64,000 nucleotides of DNA from Pseudomonas anatoliensis (GCF_017976235.1 NZ_JACVHC010000004.1:356699-420698), one strand, 5' to 3'; numbered from the stretch's first letter, positions 26,928 to 36,136 are shown. The notes: generated from the letters alone by a model not told the origin. Numbers and translations are program-made.

Positions 26928-27743
26928 ATGCGCCTGATCAATCGCCACCCCGATCGCCCGAGTCGTTTGTTGTTGGTGATTCTGCCGTTCGCTTTGCTGC
27001 TGTTCGCCTACTTCATGGGCTCGGCCGAACGACTGGCAGAAAACCCCAACGACAAACTGCTGCCCAGTGCCGTGCAGATGACCGATGCGGTGAAACGTCT
27101 GGCGTTCAATGCCGACAGCCGTACCGGCGACTATCTGTTGTGGCAGGACACGCTGTCGAGTGTGCGGCGTCTGGCTATCGGCCTCGGTATCGCGGCACTG
27201 GCCGGGCTGTGCCTGGGCATCGCCGCCGGCACGCTGCCGCTGTTCGGCGCACCGCTGTCGCCATTGCTGACGGTGCTGTCGATGGTACCGCCGCTGGCGA
27301 TCCTGCCGATTCTGTTTATCGTGTTCGGCTTGGGCGAGTTGTCGAAAGTGATGCTGATCGTGATCGGCATTACCCCGGCACTGGCTCGCGATCTGGAGCA
27401 GCGTGCCCGGGACATTCCCGTCGAACTGCTGATCAAGGCGCAGACCCTCGGCGCCTCGACCTGGACGCTGATACTGCGCGTGGTGCTGCCACAACTGTTG
27501 CCGCGCCTGCTGATCTCGCTGCGGCTTATGCTCGGCTCGGCGTGGCTGTTTCTGATTGCCGCTGAGGCGATCGCTTCCACCGACGGCCTCGGCTACCGGA
27601 TTTTTCTGGTACGCCGTTATCTGGCGATGGACGTGATCCTGCCGTACGTGGTGTGGATCACCCTCCTCGCCTGGCTGATGGATTGGGGCCTCAAATCCCT
27701 GACCCGGCGGGCATTTCCCTGGTATGAGGGGGCGGCCAAATGA
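26928..27743 (+). CDS. ABC transporter permease, guanidine-operon associated
   Basis: The 271-residue protein has about six membrane segments and the EAA-type coupling motif of NitT/TauT permeases near residues 160-185 (AQTLGASTWTLILRVVLPQL). The ATG at 26928 follows GGAGGA by 7 bases and is preferred to a TTG two codons earlier. Its 3' end overlaps the ATPase gene by 4 bases (ATGA), indicating coupled translation. Confidence 0.87.
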   Translation: MRLINRHPDRPSRLLLVILPFALLLFAYFMGSAERLAENPNDKLLPSAVQMTDAVKRLAFNADSRTGDYLLWQDTLSSVRRLAIGLGIAALAGLCLGIAAGTLPLFGAPLSPLLTVLSMVPPLAILPILFIVFGLGELSKVMLIVIGITPALARDLEQRARDIPVELLIKAQTLGASTWTLILRVVLPQLLPRLLISLRLMLGSAWLFLIAAEAIASTDGLGYRIFLVRRYLAMDVILPYVVWITLLAWLMDWGLKSLTRRAFPWYEGAAK

Positions 27744-28528
27744 GCTTCATCACGGTGAAAAACGTCTGGCAGCAATACGCCGATCAAGTCGTGCTCGAAG
27801 GCCTGAACCTGCACGTCAACGAAGGCGAGTTCTGCACGTTGGTGGGTGCGTCCGGTTGCGGAAAATCAACCTTCCTGCGCTTGCTGCTTGGCCAGGAAAC
27901 CGCCAGTCGCGGCGAGATCCTGCTCGACGGTCAACCGCTGGCCAGCGAACCGGATGCCAGCCGTGGCGTGGTGTTCCAGCGCTATTCAGTGTTCCCGCAT
28001 TTGAGCGTGCTGGACAACGTCGCCCTCGGCCTTGAACTGCCCCGCGCGCCACTGCTCGGTCGGTTGTTCGGCAGCGCGAAAAAAGACGCCCGCGAACAGG
28101 CCTCGGCGCTGTTGCACAAGGTCGGTCTGGGCCATGCGCTGGACAAATATCCGGCGCAGTTGTCCGGCGGCATGCAACAGCGCCTGGCGATTGCGCAGGC
28201 GCTGATCATGAAACCGCGCGTGTTGCTGCTCGACGAACCCTTCGGCGCGCTCGATCCGGGCATTCGTAAAGACATGCACGCGCTGCTGCTGGAACTGTGG
28301 CGCGAGACGCGACTGACGGTGTTCATGGTCACCCATGACTTGTCGGAGGGCTTCAGCCTCGGCACGCGATTACTGGTCTTCGACAAAGTCCGTGTCGACC
28401 CGCACGCCCCAGGCGCCTATGGCGCGCGCATCACCTACGACATCCCTTTGAACAGCGACCGCCGCGCCCAACGCGCCGCCGTCGAGGCCTTGCCGGTGCC
28501 ACTGGCGGGCGTACTTCGAACCGCTTGA
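27740..28528 (+). CDS. ABC transporter ATP-binding protein, guanidine-operon associated
   Basis: The 262-residue ATPase has Walker A GASGCGKSTFLRL (residues 37-49), Q-loop VVFQRYSVFPHL, signature LSGGMQQRLAIAQAL (near residue 140), Walker B VLLLDEPFGALDP and switch His in VTHDLSEG. It energises the permease encoded just upstream. The C-terminus (from about residue 215) is specific to the urea-carboxylase-associated subgroup. Confidence 0.9.
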   Translation: MSFITVKNVWQQYADQVVLEGLNLHVNEGEFCTLVGASGCGKSTFLRLLLGQETASRGEILLDGQPLASEPDASRGVVFQRYSVFPHLSVLDNVALGLELPRAPLLGRLFGSAKKDAREQASALLHKVGLGHALDKYPAQLSGGMQQRLAIAQALIMKPRVLLLDEPFGALDPGIRKDMHALLLELWRETRLTVFMVTHDLSEGFSLGTRLLVFDKVRVDPHAPGAYGARITYDIPLNSDRRAQRAAVEALPVPLAGVLRTA

Positions 28529-28541
28529 GAGGACTGATCCT

Positions 28542-29279
28542 GTGAATGATCCGATGACTGATTCGACCCAACTGTTCCCACCTTTCGCCGAGGAAATGCT
28601 GCCCGGTGGCGGCCACCGCTCCTTCGTCCTCAAGCGCGGCCAACTGCTGCGCCTGACCGACCTGCGCGGCGGCGCCAACGTCAGCCTGACGTTGCTCAAC
28701 GCCAACGAAAAAACCGAGCGGCTGAACCTGCCCGACAGCCTCAAATGCCAGCACACCGCCAAGCTCACCGCCGGCCATTGTCTGTACTCGGACATGGGCC
28801 GCGTGCTCGCGGCGATTACCGCCGACACCTGCGGCTGGAGCGACAGCCTCGGTGGTGTGCTCTGCGCCGAAGAAGTCGCGCAAAAGTACGGTCAGGGCCG
28901 TTATCAAGAGCTGCGCAACGGCTTCTTCCGCAACGGCACCGACAACCTGCTGGTGGAACTCGGCAAGTGGGGCTTGGGCCTGTCCGACCTGCTGATGACC
29001 CTAAATCTGTTCAGCCGGGTCAACGTCGATGAGGCCGGGCGTTTTCACTTCGTCGAGGGCAACGCCAAGGCTGGCGATTACATCGAGCTATACGCGCCGA
29101 TGGACACGCTGGTGGTGCTGACCGCCCTGCAACATCCGATGGATCCCTCACCCGAATACGCGCCAAAACCGCTGAAGCTGAGCTGGATGAACGCCGACGC
29201 CAGCGTCGCCGAACACTGCCGCACCTCGCGCCCGGAGAACGAGCGCGGCTTTATCAACACCGACCGTTTGTTCGCCTGA
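28542..29279 (+). CDS. cgdA: DUF1989 protein, carboxyguanidine deiminase subunit (urea amidolyase-associated protein 1)
   Basis: The 245-residue protein of the DUF1989 family contains the paired Cys/His region [16 protein letters not shown] (near residue 88). Together with the next gene it forms the UAAP1/UAAP2 pair shown in other bacteria to be carboxyguanidine deiminase, converting N-carboxyguanidine to allophanate and ammonia. It starts with GTG at 28542, with an ATG four codons later. It is in the same run as the transporter and DUF1989 partner. Confidence 0.85.
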   Translation: MNDPMTDSTQLFPPFAEEMLPGGGHRSFVLKRGQLLRLTDLRGGANVSLTLLNANEKTERLNLPDSLKCQHTAKLTAGHCLYSDMGRVLAAITADTCGWSDSLGGVLCAEEVAQKYGQGRYQELRNGFFRNGTDNLLVELGKWGLGLSDLLMTLNLFSRVNVDEAGRFHFVEGNAKAGDYIELYAPMDTLVVLTALQHPMDPSPEYAPKPLKLSWMNADASVAEHCRTSRPENERGFINTDRLFA

Positions 29280-29290
29280 GGATCGCTGCC

Positions 29291-29944
29291 ATGTCACTTG
29301 CCATCGCCCCTGCTACAGCTGCACAAAACCGACATCCCGACAGCGCCGTCTACCGGGCCACCATCCCTGCCGGTGAGCCGTGGTTGATGGAGGTCAAGGC
29401 TGGCCAGACCCTGCGCATCCTCGATCTTGAGGGCAATCAGGCCGTCGACACCTTGTTCTACAGCGTCGCCAATCCCAGGGAACGCTACGACGTGCAACGC
29501 ACTTTGCGCCGGCAGAACAGCGTTTACCTGAGCACCGGCAGCGTGCTGTTTTCCAATCTCGGCAAGCCGATGCTGACCATCGTTGCCGACACCTGCGGGC
29601 GTCACGACACCCTCGGCGGTGCCTGCGCGCAAGAGAGCAACACCGTGCGCTACGCCCTGGAAAAACGCTACATGCACAGCTGCCGCGACAACTACCTGCG
29701 CGCCTGTGTCCACGACGGTCGGCTGGGCAAAAGCGACATCGGCCCGAACATCAATTTCTTCATGAATGTGCCGGTGACGGCCGACGGCGGGCTGACCTTT
29801 GAAGACGGGATTTCTGCACCGGGCAAATACGTCGACCTGCGCGCCGAGATGGACGTGATCGTGCTGATCTCCAACTGCCCGCAACTGAACAACCCGTGCA
29901 ACGCCTACAACCCGACACCTGCGGAGCTACTGGTATGGAACTGA
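29291..29944 (+). CDS. cgdB: DUF1989 protein, carboxyguanidine deiminase subunit (urea amidolyase-associated protein 2)
   Basis: The 217-residue DUF1989 protein shares with its neighbour the block [15 protein letters not shown] (near residue 99), with likely metal-ligand Cys and His, and the segment [14 protein letters not shown] (residues 45-58). It is taken to be the second subunit of the heteromeric deiminase. It starts 11 bases after the first subunit. A 274-base gap holding a REPIN and a second riboswitch follows. Confidence 0.85.
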   Translation: MSLAIAPATAAQNRHPDSAVYRATIPAGEPWLMEVKAGQTLRILDLEGNQAVDTLFYSVANPRERYDVQRTLRRQNSVYLSTGSVLFSNLGKPMLTIVADTCGRHDTLGGACAQESNTVRYALEKRYMHSCRDNYLRACVHDGRLGKSDIGPNINFFMNVPVTADGGLTFEDGISAPGKYVDLRAEMDVIVLISNCPQLNNPCNAYNPTPAELLVWN

Positions 29945-30021
29945 AAATGCGCCGGTTGCGGCGGTGGTTGTTTGCCTTGTGTCAGGCCCGATCCGGGCAG
30001 TGCATCAAATAACCGCGCCCT

Positions 30022-30106
30022 TGTAGGAGCTGCCGCAGGCTGCGATCTTTGGATCTTGATCTTCATCTGCAAAATCAAAAGATCGCAGCCTTCGGCAACT
30101 CCTACA
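30022..30106. repeat. REPIN (family A) inside the guanidine operon
   Basis: Inverted REP copies with cores GGAGCTGCCGCAGGCTGCGA and GATCGCAGCCTTCGGCAAC lie between cgdB and the guanidine-II riboswitch. Such a stable structure could affect readthrough from the upstream promoter. Confidence 0.88.
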
Positions 30107-30129
30107 GGGGACGGGTGCAATTCAGTCAT

Positions 30130-30174
30130 TCGGGACGGCCCGAGGACCTTTTACAAACGGCGGGACGGCCCGCC
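30130..30174 (+). ncRNA. Guanidine-II riboswitch (mini-ykkC)
   Basis: Two small hairpins each present an ACGG tetraloop on a GGG/CCC stem: TCGGGACGGCCCGA (30130-30143) and GGCGGGACGGCCCGCC (30159-30174), joined by a 15-base linker. That is the defining architecture of mini-ykkC, the guanidine-II class. The carboxylase ATG is 45 bases downstream, with AGGGGA at about 30207, fitting translational control. It is a second guanidine sensor within one operon. Confidence 0.88.
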
Positions 30175-30218
30175 TCCCAGTCGAGCCAGCGCATTCGGGC
30201 GGCTCCAGGGGACAAGCC

Positions 30219-33200
30219 ATGTTCGAAAAAATCCTCATCGCCAACCGTGGCGCCATCGCCTGCCGGATCCTGCGTACCCTCGCGCAACTGCAGGTCAAGG
30301 GTGTGGCCGTGTATTCCGAAGCCGATGCCGCCAGCCTGCATATCCTCCAGGCCGATGAAGCGCACAGCCTCGGCGAAGGTGCGGCGGCCGGCACTTATCT
30401 GGCGGTCGATAAAATCCTCGCAATTGCTAAAGCCAGCGGCGCCACGGCGATTCATCCCGGCTACGGTTTCCTCTCGGAAAACGCTGCGTTCGCCGAAGCC
30501 TGCGCAGCACAAGGCATCGCCTTCATCGGCCCGACACCGGAGCAACTGCGGGTGTTCGGCCTCAAGCACACGGCCCGCGCTCTGGCCAAACAGCACGGTG
30601 TACCGATGCTCGAAGGCAGCGAACTGCTCGACAGCCTCGACGCCGCACTGATCGCCTGTGAGCAGGTCGGTTACCCGGTGATGCTCAAAAGCACTGCCGG
30701 CGGAGGCGGTATCGGCATGCGCGTGTGCCGCAACGCCAGCGAACTGAGTGAGTCGTTCGAGGCGGTCAAACGCCTCGGCCAGAACAATTTCAGTGACGCA
30801 GGCGTGTTCATCGAGAAATACATTCAGCGCGCCCGACATCTGGAAGTGCAGGTGTTCGGTGACGGTCACGGTGAGGTTATCGCCCTCGGCGTGCGCGACT
30901 GCTCGGTGCAGCGGCGCAACCAGAAAGTTCTCGAGGAAACCCCAGCGCCCAACCTGCCGGCCGGCATGGCGGATGAGCTGTGCGTCGCGGCAATCAAACT
31001 GGCCAAAGCGGTGAATTACCGCAGCGCCGGCACCGTCGAATTTGTCTTCGACAGCGAGGCGCAGCGTTTTTACTTTCTTGAAGTGAACACGCGATTGCAG
31101 GTGGAACACGGCGTCACCGAGCAGGTGTGGGGCGTCGATCTGGTGCGCTGGATGGTCGAACTGGCGGCGGGTGATCTGCCGCCGTTGGCCGAGTTGTTTC
31201 GCGAGCTCAAACCCGAGGGCCACGCGATTCAGGCACGCCTGTATGCAGAAGATCCGGGGCGTGATTTTCAGCCGAGTCCGGGCTTGCTGACCGCCGTGGA
31301 ATTCGCGCCGGCCAACGGGATTCAACTGCGCATCGACACTTGGGTCGAGGCTGGATGCGAGATCCCGCCGTACTTCGATCCGATGATCGCCAAGGTCATC
31401 ACCTGGGCACCGAGCCGCGAACAGGCGCGCACCGAACTGCATCAAGCGCTGGGCGCCAGTGTGTTGTACGGCGTGGAAACCAACCGCGACTATTTGCGGC
31501 AAATTCTGATGGACACGCCGTTCGCCAGTGGTGAGCCGTGGACCCGTTGCCTCGAAGGTCTGGTGTATCGCGCCAACACTTTGGAAGTGCTCAGCGCCGG
31601 CACGCAAACCAGCGTGCAGGACTACCCCGGCCGCCTCGGTTACTGGGCGGTTGGCGTGCCGCCATCGGGGCCGATGGACAGCCGCGCGTTGCGTCTGGGC
31701 AATCGTCTGCTGGGCAATGCCGACGGTGCTGCGGCGCTGGAAATCACCATGAGCGGGCCGTTGCTGCGCTTCAACTGCGATGCCGTTGTGGCGGTGACCG
31801 GCGCGCCGACTGCCCTGACGCTCGATGGTGAAACGGTGCCGATGAACACCGCATTGCTGATTCCGGCCGGCGCGACGTTGACCCTTGGCAGCATAAACGG
31901 CGCCGGGGCGCGCAGTTATCTGTGCCTGCGCGGCGGCTTGCAGGTACCGGATTACCTGGGCAGCAAAAGCACCTTCACCCTCGGCCAGTTCGGCGGGCAT
32001 GCCGGTCGAGCATTGCGCGCCGGTGACGTGTTGCACGTGCCCGCGTTGGCTGATCGCAGCGCTGGGCAACAACTAGCGCAGCAGCACATCAGCGAGTTAC
32101 CGGCAGTGCGGCAGATTCGCGTGATCTATGGCCCGCACGGGGCGCCGGAATACTTCACCGAACACTACATCGGCACCTTCTTTGCGACCCAGTGGGAAGT
32201 GCATTTCAACTCAAGCCGAACCGGCGTGCGGTTGATTGGGCCCAAGCCCGAATGGGTGCGCGCCGACGGTGGCGAGGCCGGGTTGCATCCGTCGAACATT
32301 CACGACAATCCCTACGCCATCGGCGCGGTGGATTTCACCGGCGACATGCCAGTAATCCTCGGCCCTGACGGTCCGAGTCTCGGCGGGTTTGTGTGCCCGG
32401 TGACGGTCATCGAAGCGGATTTGTGGCAACTGGGGCAGCTCAAGGCTGGCGATAAAATCCAGTTCATCCCGGTCGACCTCAAGACCGCCCGCGATCTCGC
32501 CTGCCAATGGGATACCTGTGGGAGCTGGCTTGCCAGCGATGGGGGCCGTCCAGACACCGCATCAACTTCATCGCTGGCAAGCCAGCTCCCACAAGGACTT
32601 TTGTCGCCTGTGGTTCTGGAGTTGGGTCAGGGCGATATGCATCTCGTGGCGCGCGTATCCGGCGACACGCATCTGTTGCTGGAAATCGGCGCACCCGAGC
32701 TCGACCTGGTCCTGCGCTTTCGTGCCCACGCCCTCATGCAGGCGCTGGAAAGCAAAGCCCTGGCGGGCGTGATCGACCTCACGCCCGGCATCCGCTCGCT
32801 GCAAGTGCACTACCAGCCTGAGCAATTGCCGCTGGCCGATCTGCTCGGCATTGTCGCTGGCGAGTGGGACGCGGTGTGCGCCGCCCAGGACCTGCAAGTG
32901 CCGTCACGCATCGTGCATCTGCCATTGTCCTGGGATGATCCGGCCTGCCAGTTGGCCATCGAAAAATACATGACCACCGTGCGCAAGGACGCGCCGTGGT
33001 GCCCGAGCAATCTGGAGTTCATTCGCCGCATCAACGACCTGCCCAACCTCGACGAAGTGCAACGCACGGTGTTCGATGCGAGTTACCTGGTGATGGGTCT
33101 TGGCGACGTTTACCTCGGCGCACCGGTAGCCACACCGCTTGATCCGCGTCACCGATTGGTCACCACCAAATACAACCCGGCGCGCACCTGGACCGCCGAA

Positions 33201-33851
33201 AACTCGGTGGGCATCGGCGGCGCCTATATGTGTGTCTACGGCATGGAAGGCCCCGGCGGCTACCAGTTCGTCGGGCGCACCTTGCAGATGTGGAATCGCT
33301 ATCGCGAGGTCGCGGCATTCGATGGCAAACCGTGGCTGTTGCGCTTTTTCGACCAGATTCGCTTCTACCCGGTGAGCGCCGAAGAACTGCTGCGCATCCG
33401 CCGCGACTTTCCCCTCGGGCGGTTCGATCTGAACATCGAACACAGCCAACTCAACCTCGCCGACTACCAGGCTTTTCTCAATCACGAAGCCGAGAGCATT
33501 GGCGCGTTTCGACGCCAGCAACAGGGCGCATTCAACGCCGAGCGCGAACGCTGGATCGCCAGCGGTCAGGCGCATTTCGACAGTGAAGAAGCCATACCCG
33601 AATCCACCGAAGACGCGCCCCTGGCCAACGGTCAGCAAAGCGTCGACAGCCACATCGCCGGCAACCTCTGGCAGGTGCAAGTCGAAGCCGGCAGCCGCGT
33701 GCAAGCGGGCGATGTGCTGGTGATTCTGGAGTCGATGAAGATGGAAATCCCAGTCCTCGCGCCGATGGCCGGCGTGGTGCGCGAGATTCGTGTGCAGCCC
33801 GGATCGGCGGTGCGCGCCGGACAGCGGGTCGTGGTGCTGGAACTCGACTGA
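30219..33851 (+). CDS. Biotin-dependent guanidine/urea carboxylase
   Basis: The 1210-residue enzyme starts MFEKILIANRGAIACRI. It has a biotin carboxylase domain (residues 1-445, ATP-grasp KSTAGGGGIGMRV, EKYIQ), a KipA/AHS2-type carboxyltransferase half (about 450-760, SAGTQTSVQDYPGRLGYW), a KipI/AHS1-type half (about 805-1010) and a biotinyl domain with ESMKM (Lys 1174). It carboxylates guanidine to carboxyguanidine; urea use cannot be excluded. The substrate choice rests on two guanidine riboswitches and the cgdAB pair. Residues 766-793 are encoded by an inserted REPIN and are not expected in the family. Confidence 0.88.
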   Translation: MFEKILIANRGAIACRILRTLAQLQVKGVAVYSEADAASLHILQADEAHSLGEGAAAGTYLAVDKILAIAKASGATAIHPGYGFLSENAAFAEACAAQGIAFIGPTPEQLRVFGLKHTARALAKQHGVPMLEGSELLDSLDAALIACEQVGYPVMLKSTAGGGGIGMRVCRNASELSESFEAVKRLGQNNFSDAGVFIEKYIQRARHLEVQVFGDGHGEVIALGVRDCSVQRRNQKVLEETPAPNLPAGMADELCVAAIKLAKAVNYRSAGTVEFVFDSEAQRFYFLEVNTRLQVEHGVTEQVWGVDLVRWMVELAAGDLPPLAELFRELKPEGHAIQARLYAEDPGRDFQPSPGLLTAVEFAPANGIQLRIDTWVEAGCEIPPYFDPMIAKVITWAPSREQARTELHQALGASVLYGVETNRDYLRQILMDTPFASGEPWTRCLEGLVYRANTLEVLSAGTQTSVQDYPGRLGYWAVGVPPSGPMDSRALRLGNRLLGNADGAAALEITMSGPLLRFNCDAVVAVTGAPTALTLDGETVPMNTALLIPAGATLTLGSINGAGARSYLCLRGGLQVPDYLGSKSTFTLGQFGGHAGRALRAGDVLHVPALADRSAGQQLAQQHISELPAVRQIRVIYGPHGAPEYFTEHYIGTFFATQWEVHFNSSRTGVRLIGPKPEWVRADGGEAGLHPSNIHDNPYAIGAVDFTGDMPVILGPDGPSLGGFVCPVTVIEADLWQLGQLKAGDKIQFIPVDLKTARDLACQWDTCGSWLASDGGRPDTASTSSLASQLPQGLLSPVVLELGQGDMHLVARVSGDTHLLLEIGAPELDLVLRFRAHALMQALESKALAGVIDLTPGIRSLQVHYQPEQLPLADLLGIVAGEWDAVCAAQDLQVPSRIVHLPLSWDDPACQLAIEKYMTTVRKDAPWCPSNLEFIRRINDLPNLDEVQRTVFDASYLVMGLGDVYLGAPVATPLDPRHRLVTTKYNPARTWTAENSVGIGGAYMCVYGMEGPGGYQFVGRTLQMWNRYREVAAFDGKPWLLRFFDQIRFYPVSAEELLRIRRDFPLGRFDLNIEHSQLNLADYQAFLNHEAESIGAFRRQQQGAFNAERERWIASGQAHFDSEEAIPESTEDAPLANGQQSVDSHIAGNLWQVQVEAGSRVQAGDVLVILESMKMEIPVLAPMAGVVREIRVQPGSAVRAGQRVVVLELD
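32517..32593. repeat. REPIN (family B) inserted in frame in the carboxylase gene
   Basis: A full REP pair, core TGTGGGAGCTGGCTTGCCAG (32517-32536) and its inverted partner ending at 32593, lies inside the reading frame. It is 77 bp long and is read without a stop as roughly TCGSWLASDGGRPDTASTSS followed by LASQLPQG. The same element occurs in intergenic sites at 52783, 62208 and 63787. Confidence 0.92.
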
Positions 33852-33876
33852 AACCTATTTCGAAAAGGATAAATTC

Positions 33877-35649
33877 ATGAATCTGCAACTCGATGTTCTG
33901 CGCCAGGCCTACCGCAATGGCGACACCACGCCGCGCAAACTGCTGCCGCTGCTGCGCGAAAAAGCCGCCGCGCTGAATCCCGACTATCACCTGTTCATCC
34001 ACCTGCTCAGCCTCGAAGAGCTGGAGCCTTATCTGGCCGCCCTCGATGGTCGCGATCTTGAAGCTTTGCCGTTGTTTGGTGTGCCGTTTGCGATCAAGGA
34101 CAACATCGATCTGGCGGGCATTGCCACCACCGCTGCGTGCCCGGCGTTCGCCTACGTGGCGGAACGCTCGGCGACCATCGTCGAGCAACTGTTGGCGTTG
34201 GGCGCGATTCCGCTGGGCAAGACCAACCTCGACCAGTTCGCCACCGGCCTCAACGGCAGCCGCTCACCTTGCGGCGCATGCCCCAACAGCGTGTTGCCGG
34301 AATATCCGTCCGGCGGTTCCAGCGCCGGGTCGTCACTGGCGGTGGCGTTGGGCGTGGCGAGTTTTGCCTTGGGCACCGACACGGCCGGCTCCGGTCGGGT
34401 ACCGGCGGCGCTCAACAATCTGGTCGGGTTAAAGGCCAGCAAAGGACTTATCTCCACGGCCGGTGTGCTGCCGGCGTGCCGCACGCTGGACTGCGTCACC
34501 ACGTTTACGGCGACGGCACGCGAGGCCAGTCAGTTGCTGGCGTTGACCGCCAGACTTGATCCGCGCGACGAATACAGTCGCCGCAATCCGTCCTGGAATG
34601 ACGGCTCGGCATTCGGTGCGCCACGACCGTTTCGTTTCGGCGTACCGCGCGCGCAGGACCTGGAATTTTTCGGCTGCGAAGAAGGCCCGCGACTGTTCGG
34701 CGACGCCATTGAACGGCTGCAAGCGTTGGGGGGAGAAGCAGTCGAACTGGATTTGTCTCCGTTTCTCGAAGCTGCGCGCCTGCTGTATGACGGGCCGTGG
34801 GTTGCCGAGCGTTACAGCGTTGCCGGAGAACTGATGGAGCAGCAGCCTGAAGCGGTGCTGCCGGTGATCCGCGCTGTGCTGGCGAAAGCCCCGGCAGTCA
34901 CTGGCGTGCAAACGTTCCGCGCGCAATACCGGTTGCAAGCCCTTAAAGCCCTGTGTGACCAGGCGCTCGAAAACCTCGACTGCGTGCTGACGCCGACCAT
35001 CGGCCGCCCCGTGACGCTGGCCGAACTGGACGCCGAACCGGTGCTGCGCAATTCCGAACTGGGTTACTACACCAACTTCATGAACTTGCTCGATTACGCT
35101 GCCGTCGCCGTGCCGAGCGCATTCATGAGCAACGGTTTGCCGTGGGGTGTGACCCTTTTTGGCCGGGCGTTTACCGATCAGTATCTGCTGAGCGTGGCGG
35201 ACGCATTGCAGCGTCAGCAAGATTCAATGTTGCCAACACCCACCAATGTCGCACGCCATGACCGTGCGCGAATCGTCGTGTGCGGCGCACATCTGCAAGG
35301 GTTGGCGTTGAACTGGCAACTTACTCAGCGTGGCGGGCGGTTGCTCGAGACGACATTCAGCTCTGCGAACTATCAACTGCACGCCTTGGCCGGCGGCCCG
35401 CCGTTGCGTCCAGGCATGGTTCGGGTGAAGGCTGGCGGCGTGGCGATCGCGGTGGAAGTCTGGGACTTGCCGAGCAGCGAGCTGGGCTCGTTCCTCACCG
35501 GGATTCCCGCACCGCTCGGGTTGGGCAAAGTGCAACTGGCAGATGGTCGTTGGGAAAGCGGTTTTATCTGTGAGCCGTATGGCTTGGAAGGTGCCTTGGA
35601 TATCAGCCATTTGGGTGGCTGGCGGGCGTACCTGAAAACCCTGGCCTGA
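33877..35649 (+). CDS. atzF: Allophanate hydrolase
   Basis: The 590-residue amidase-signature enzyme has the catalytic Lys in FAIKDNIDLAG (near residue 72), the cis-Ser/nucleophile region YPSGGSSAGSSLA (near residue 148) and GTDTAGSGRVPAAL. A C-terminal domain from about residue 465 (RIVVCGAHLQGLALNW) is typical of full-length AtzF/DUR1-type enzymes. It hydrolyses allophanate to ammonia and CO2, the last step after carboxylation and deimination. The start at 33877 follows AAAAGGAT and lies 26 bases after the carboxylase stop. Confidence 0.92.
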   Translation: MNLQLDVLRQAYRNGDTTPRKLLPLLREKAAALNPDYHLFIHLLSLEELEPYLAALDGRDLEALPLFGVPFAIKDNIDLAGIATTAACPAFAYVAERSATIVEQLLALGAIPLGKTNLDQFATGLNGSRSPCGACPNSVLPEYPSGGSSAGSSLAVALGVASFALGTDTAGSGRVPAALNNLVGLKASKGLISTAGVLPACRTLDCVTTFTATAREASQLLALTARLDPRDEYSRRNPSWNDGSAFGAPRPFRFGVPRAQDLEFFGCEEGPRLFGDAIERLQALGGEAVELDLSPFLEAARLLYDGPWVAERYSVAGELMEQQPEAVLPVIRAVLAKAPAVTGVQTFRAQYRLQALKALCDQALENLDCVLTPTIGRPVTLAELDAEPVLRNSELGYYTNFMNLLDYAAVAVPSAFMSNGLPWGVTLFGRAFTDQYLLSVADALQRQQDSMLPTPTNVARHDRARIVVCGAHLQGLALNWQLTQRGGRLLETTFSSANYQLHALAGGPPLRPGMVRVKAGGVAIAVEVWDLPSSELGSFLTGIPAPLGLGKVQLADGRWESGFICEPYGLEGALDISHLGGWRAYLKTLA

Positions 35650-35659
35650 CCGTTCCCCA

Positions 35660-35747
35660 TGTAGGAGTGAGCCTGCTCGCGATGGCGGTTTATCAGTCAC
35701 ATCCTGGTGACTGTCACACCGCGATCGCGAGCAGGCTCACTCCTACA
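35660..35747. repeat. REPIN (family C)
   Basis: Inverted copies with core GTAGGAGTGAGCCTGCTCGC lie 11 bases after the allophanate hydrolase stop. No separate rho-independent terminator is seen here. Confidence 0.9.
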
Positions 35748-35778
35748 AGGATCGGCGCAATTTCTATGTAATGGCAAC

Positions 35779-35880
35779 TTGCACAGTCTGCCGTCGCGGG
35801 TCGATCATGCGCTGTACCGTGCCAAACAAAACGGCCGCAATCGCACCTGCGTGGAAATGCCTCACTCGACCTATGCCTGA
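35779..35880 (+). pseudogene. 3' remnant of a GGDEF (diguanylate cyclase) gene
   Basis: One frame reads LHSLPSRVDHALYRAKQNGR then NRTCVEMPHSTYA and a stop at 35878. The ALYRAKQNGRNR block is the C-terminal signature of GGDEF domains. No start, no GGDEF motif and no upstream coding sequence are present. The rest has been lost, with the break at or near the REPIN ending at 35747. The stop overlaps the start of the CWC gene, as expected if an intact cyclase once preceded it. Confidence 0.75.
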
Positions 35881-36103
35881 ATCTGACGTTAAACCCGACC
35901 TCTGCCCGGCCTGCGGCGCCCGCAACGACTGCAGCCTGGCTGACCCACGCACCGCCGACCGCGCCTGCTGGTGCTATGGCGTGAGCATCGATCCGGCGGT
36001 GCTCCAGGCCTTGCCGTCAGCACTGCGCGACAAATCCTGCCTGTGCCCGCGATGCGCGCAGGTCGAGGCGCAACTGCAAGCGGCCGGTCAGCCGATCCCG
36101 TAA
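35873..36103 (+). CDS. Cysteine-rich CWC family protein
   Basis: The 76-residue protein begins MPESDVKPDLCPACGARNDC and has the CWC pattern (C-P-x-C-G...C...CWCY...C-x-C-x-x-C), which suggests a small zinc-binding fold. The start at 35873 is chosen because the conserved region begins directly after it. It overlaps the stop of the GGDEF remnant and lies 33 bases before the pseudouridine synthase gene. Its function is unknown. Confidence 0.8.
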   Translation: MPESDVKPDLCPACGARNDCSLADPRTADRACWCYGVSIDPAVLQALPSALRDKSCLCPRCAQVEAQLQAAGQPIP

Positions 36104-36136
36104 GATGCGTGCCCCCTGATTCATTGAAACCTGAAC

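Noticed and set aside
30126..32072. Minus-strand open frame of 648 codons opposite the carboxylase
   Set aside because: It is antisense to the biotin carboxylase domain, has no family match, and ends within the riboswitch region.
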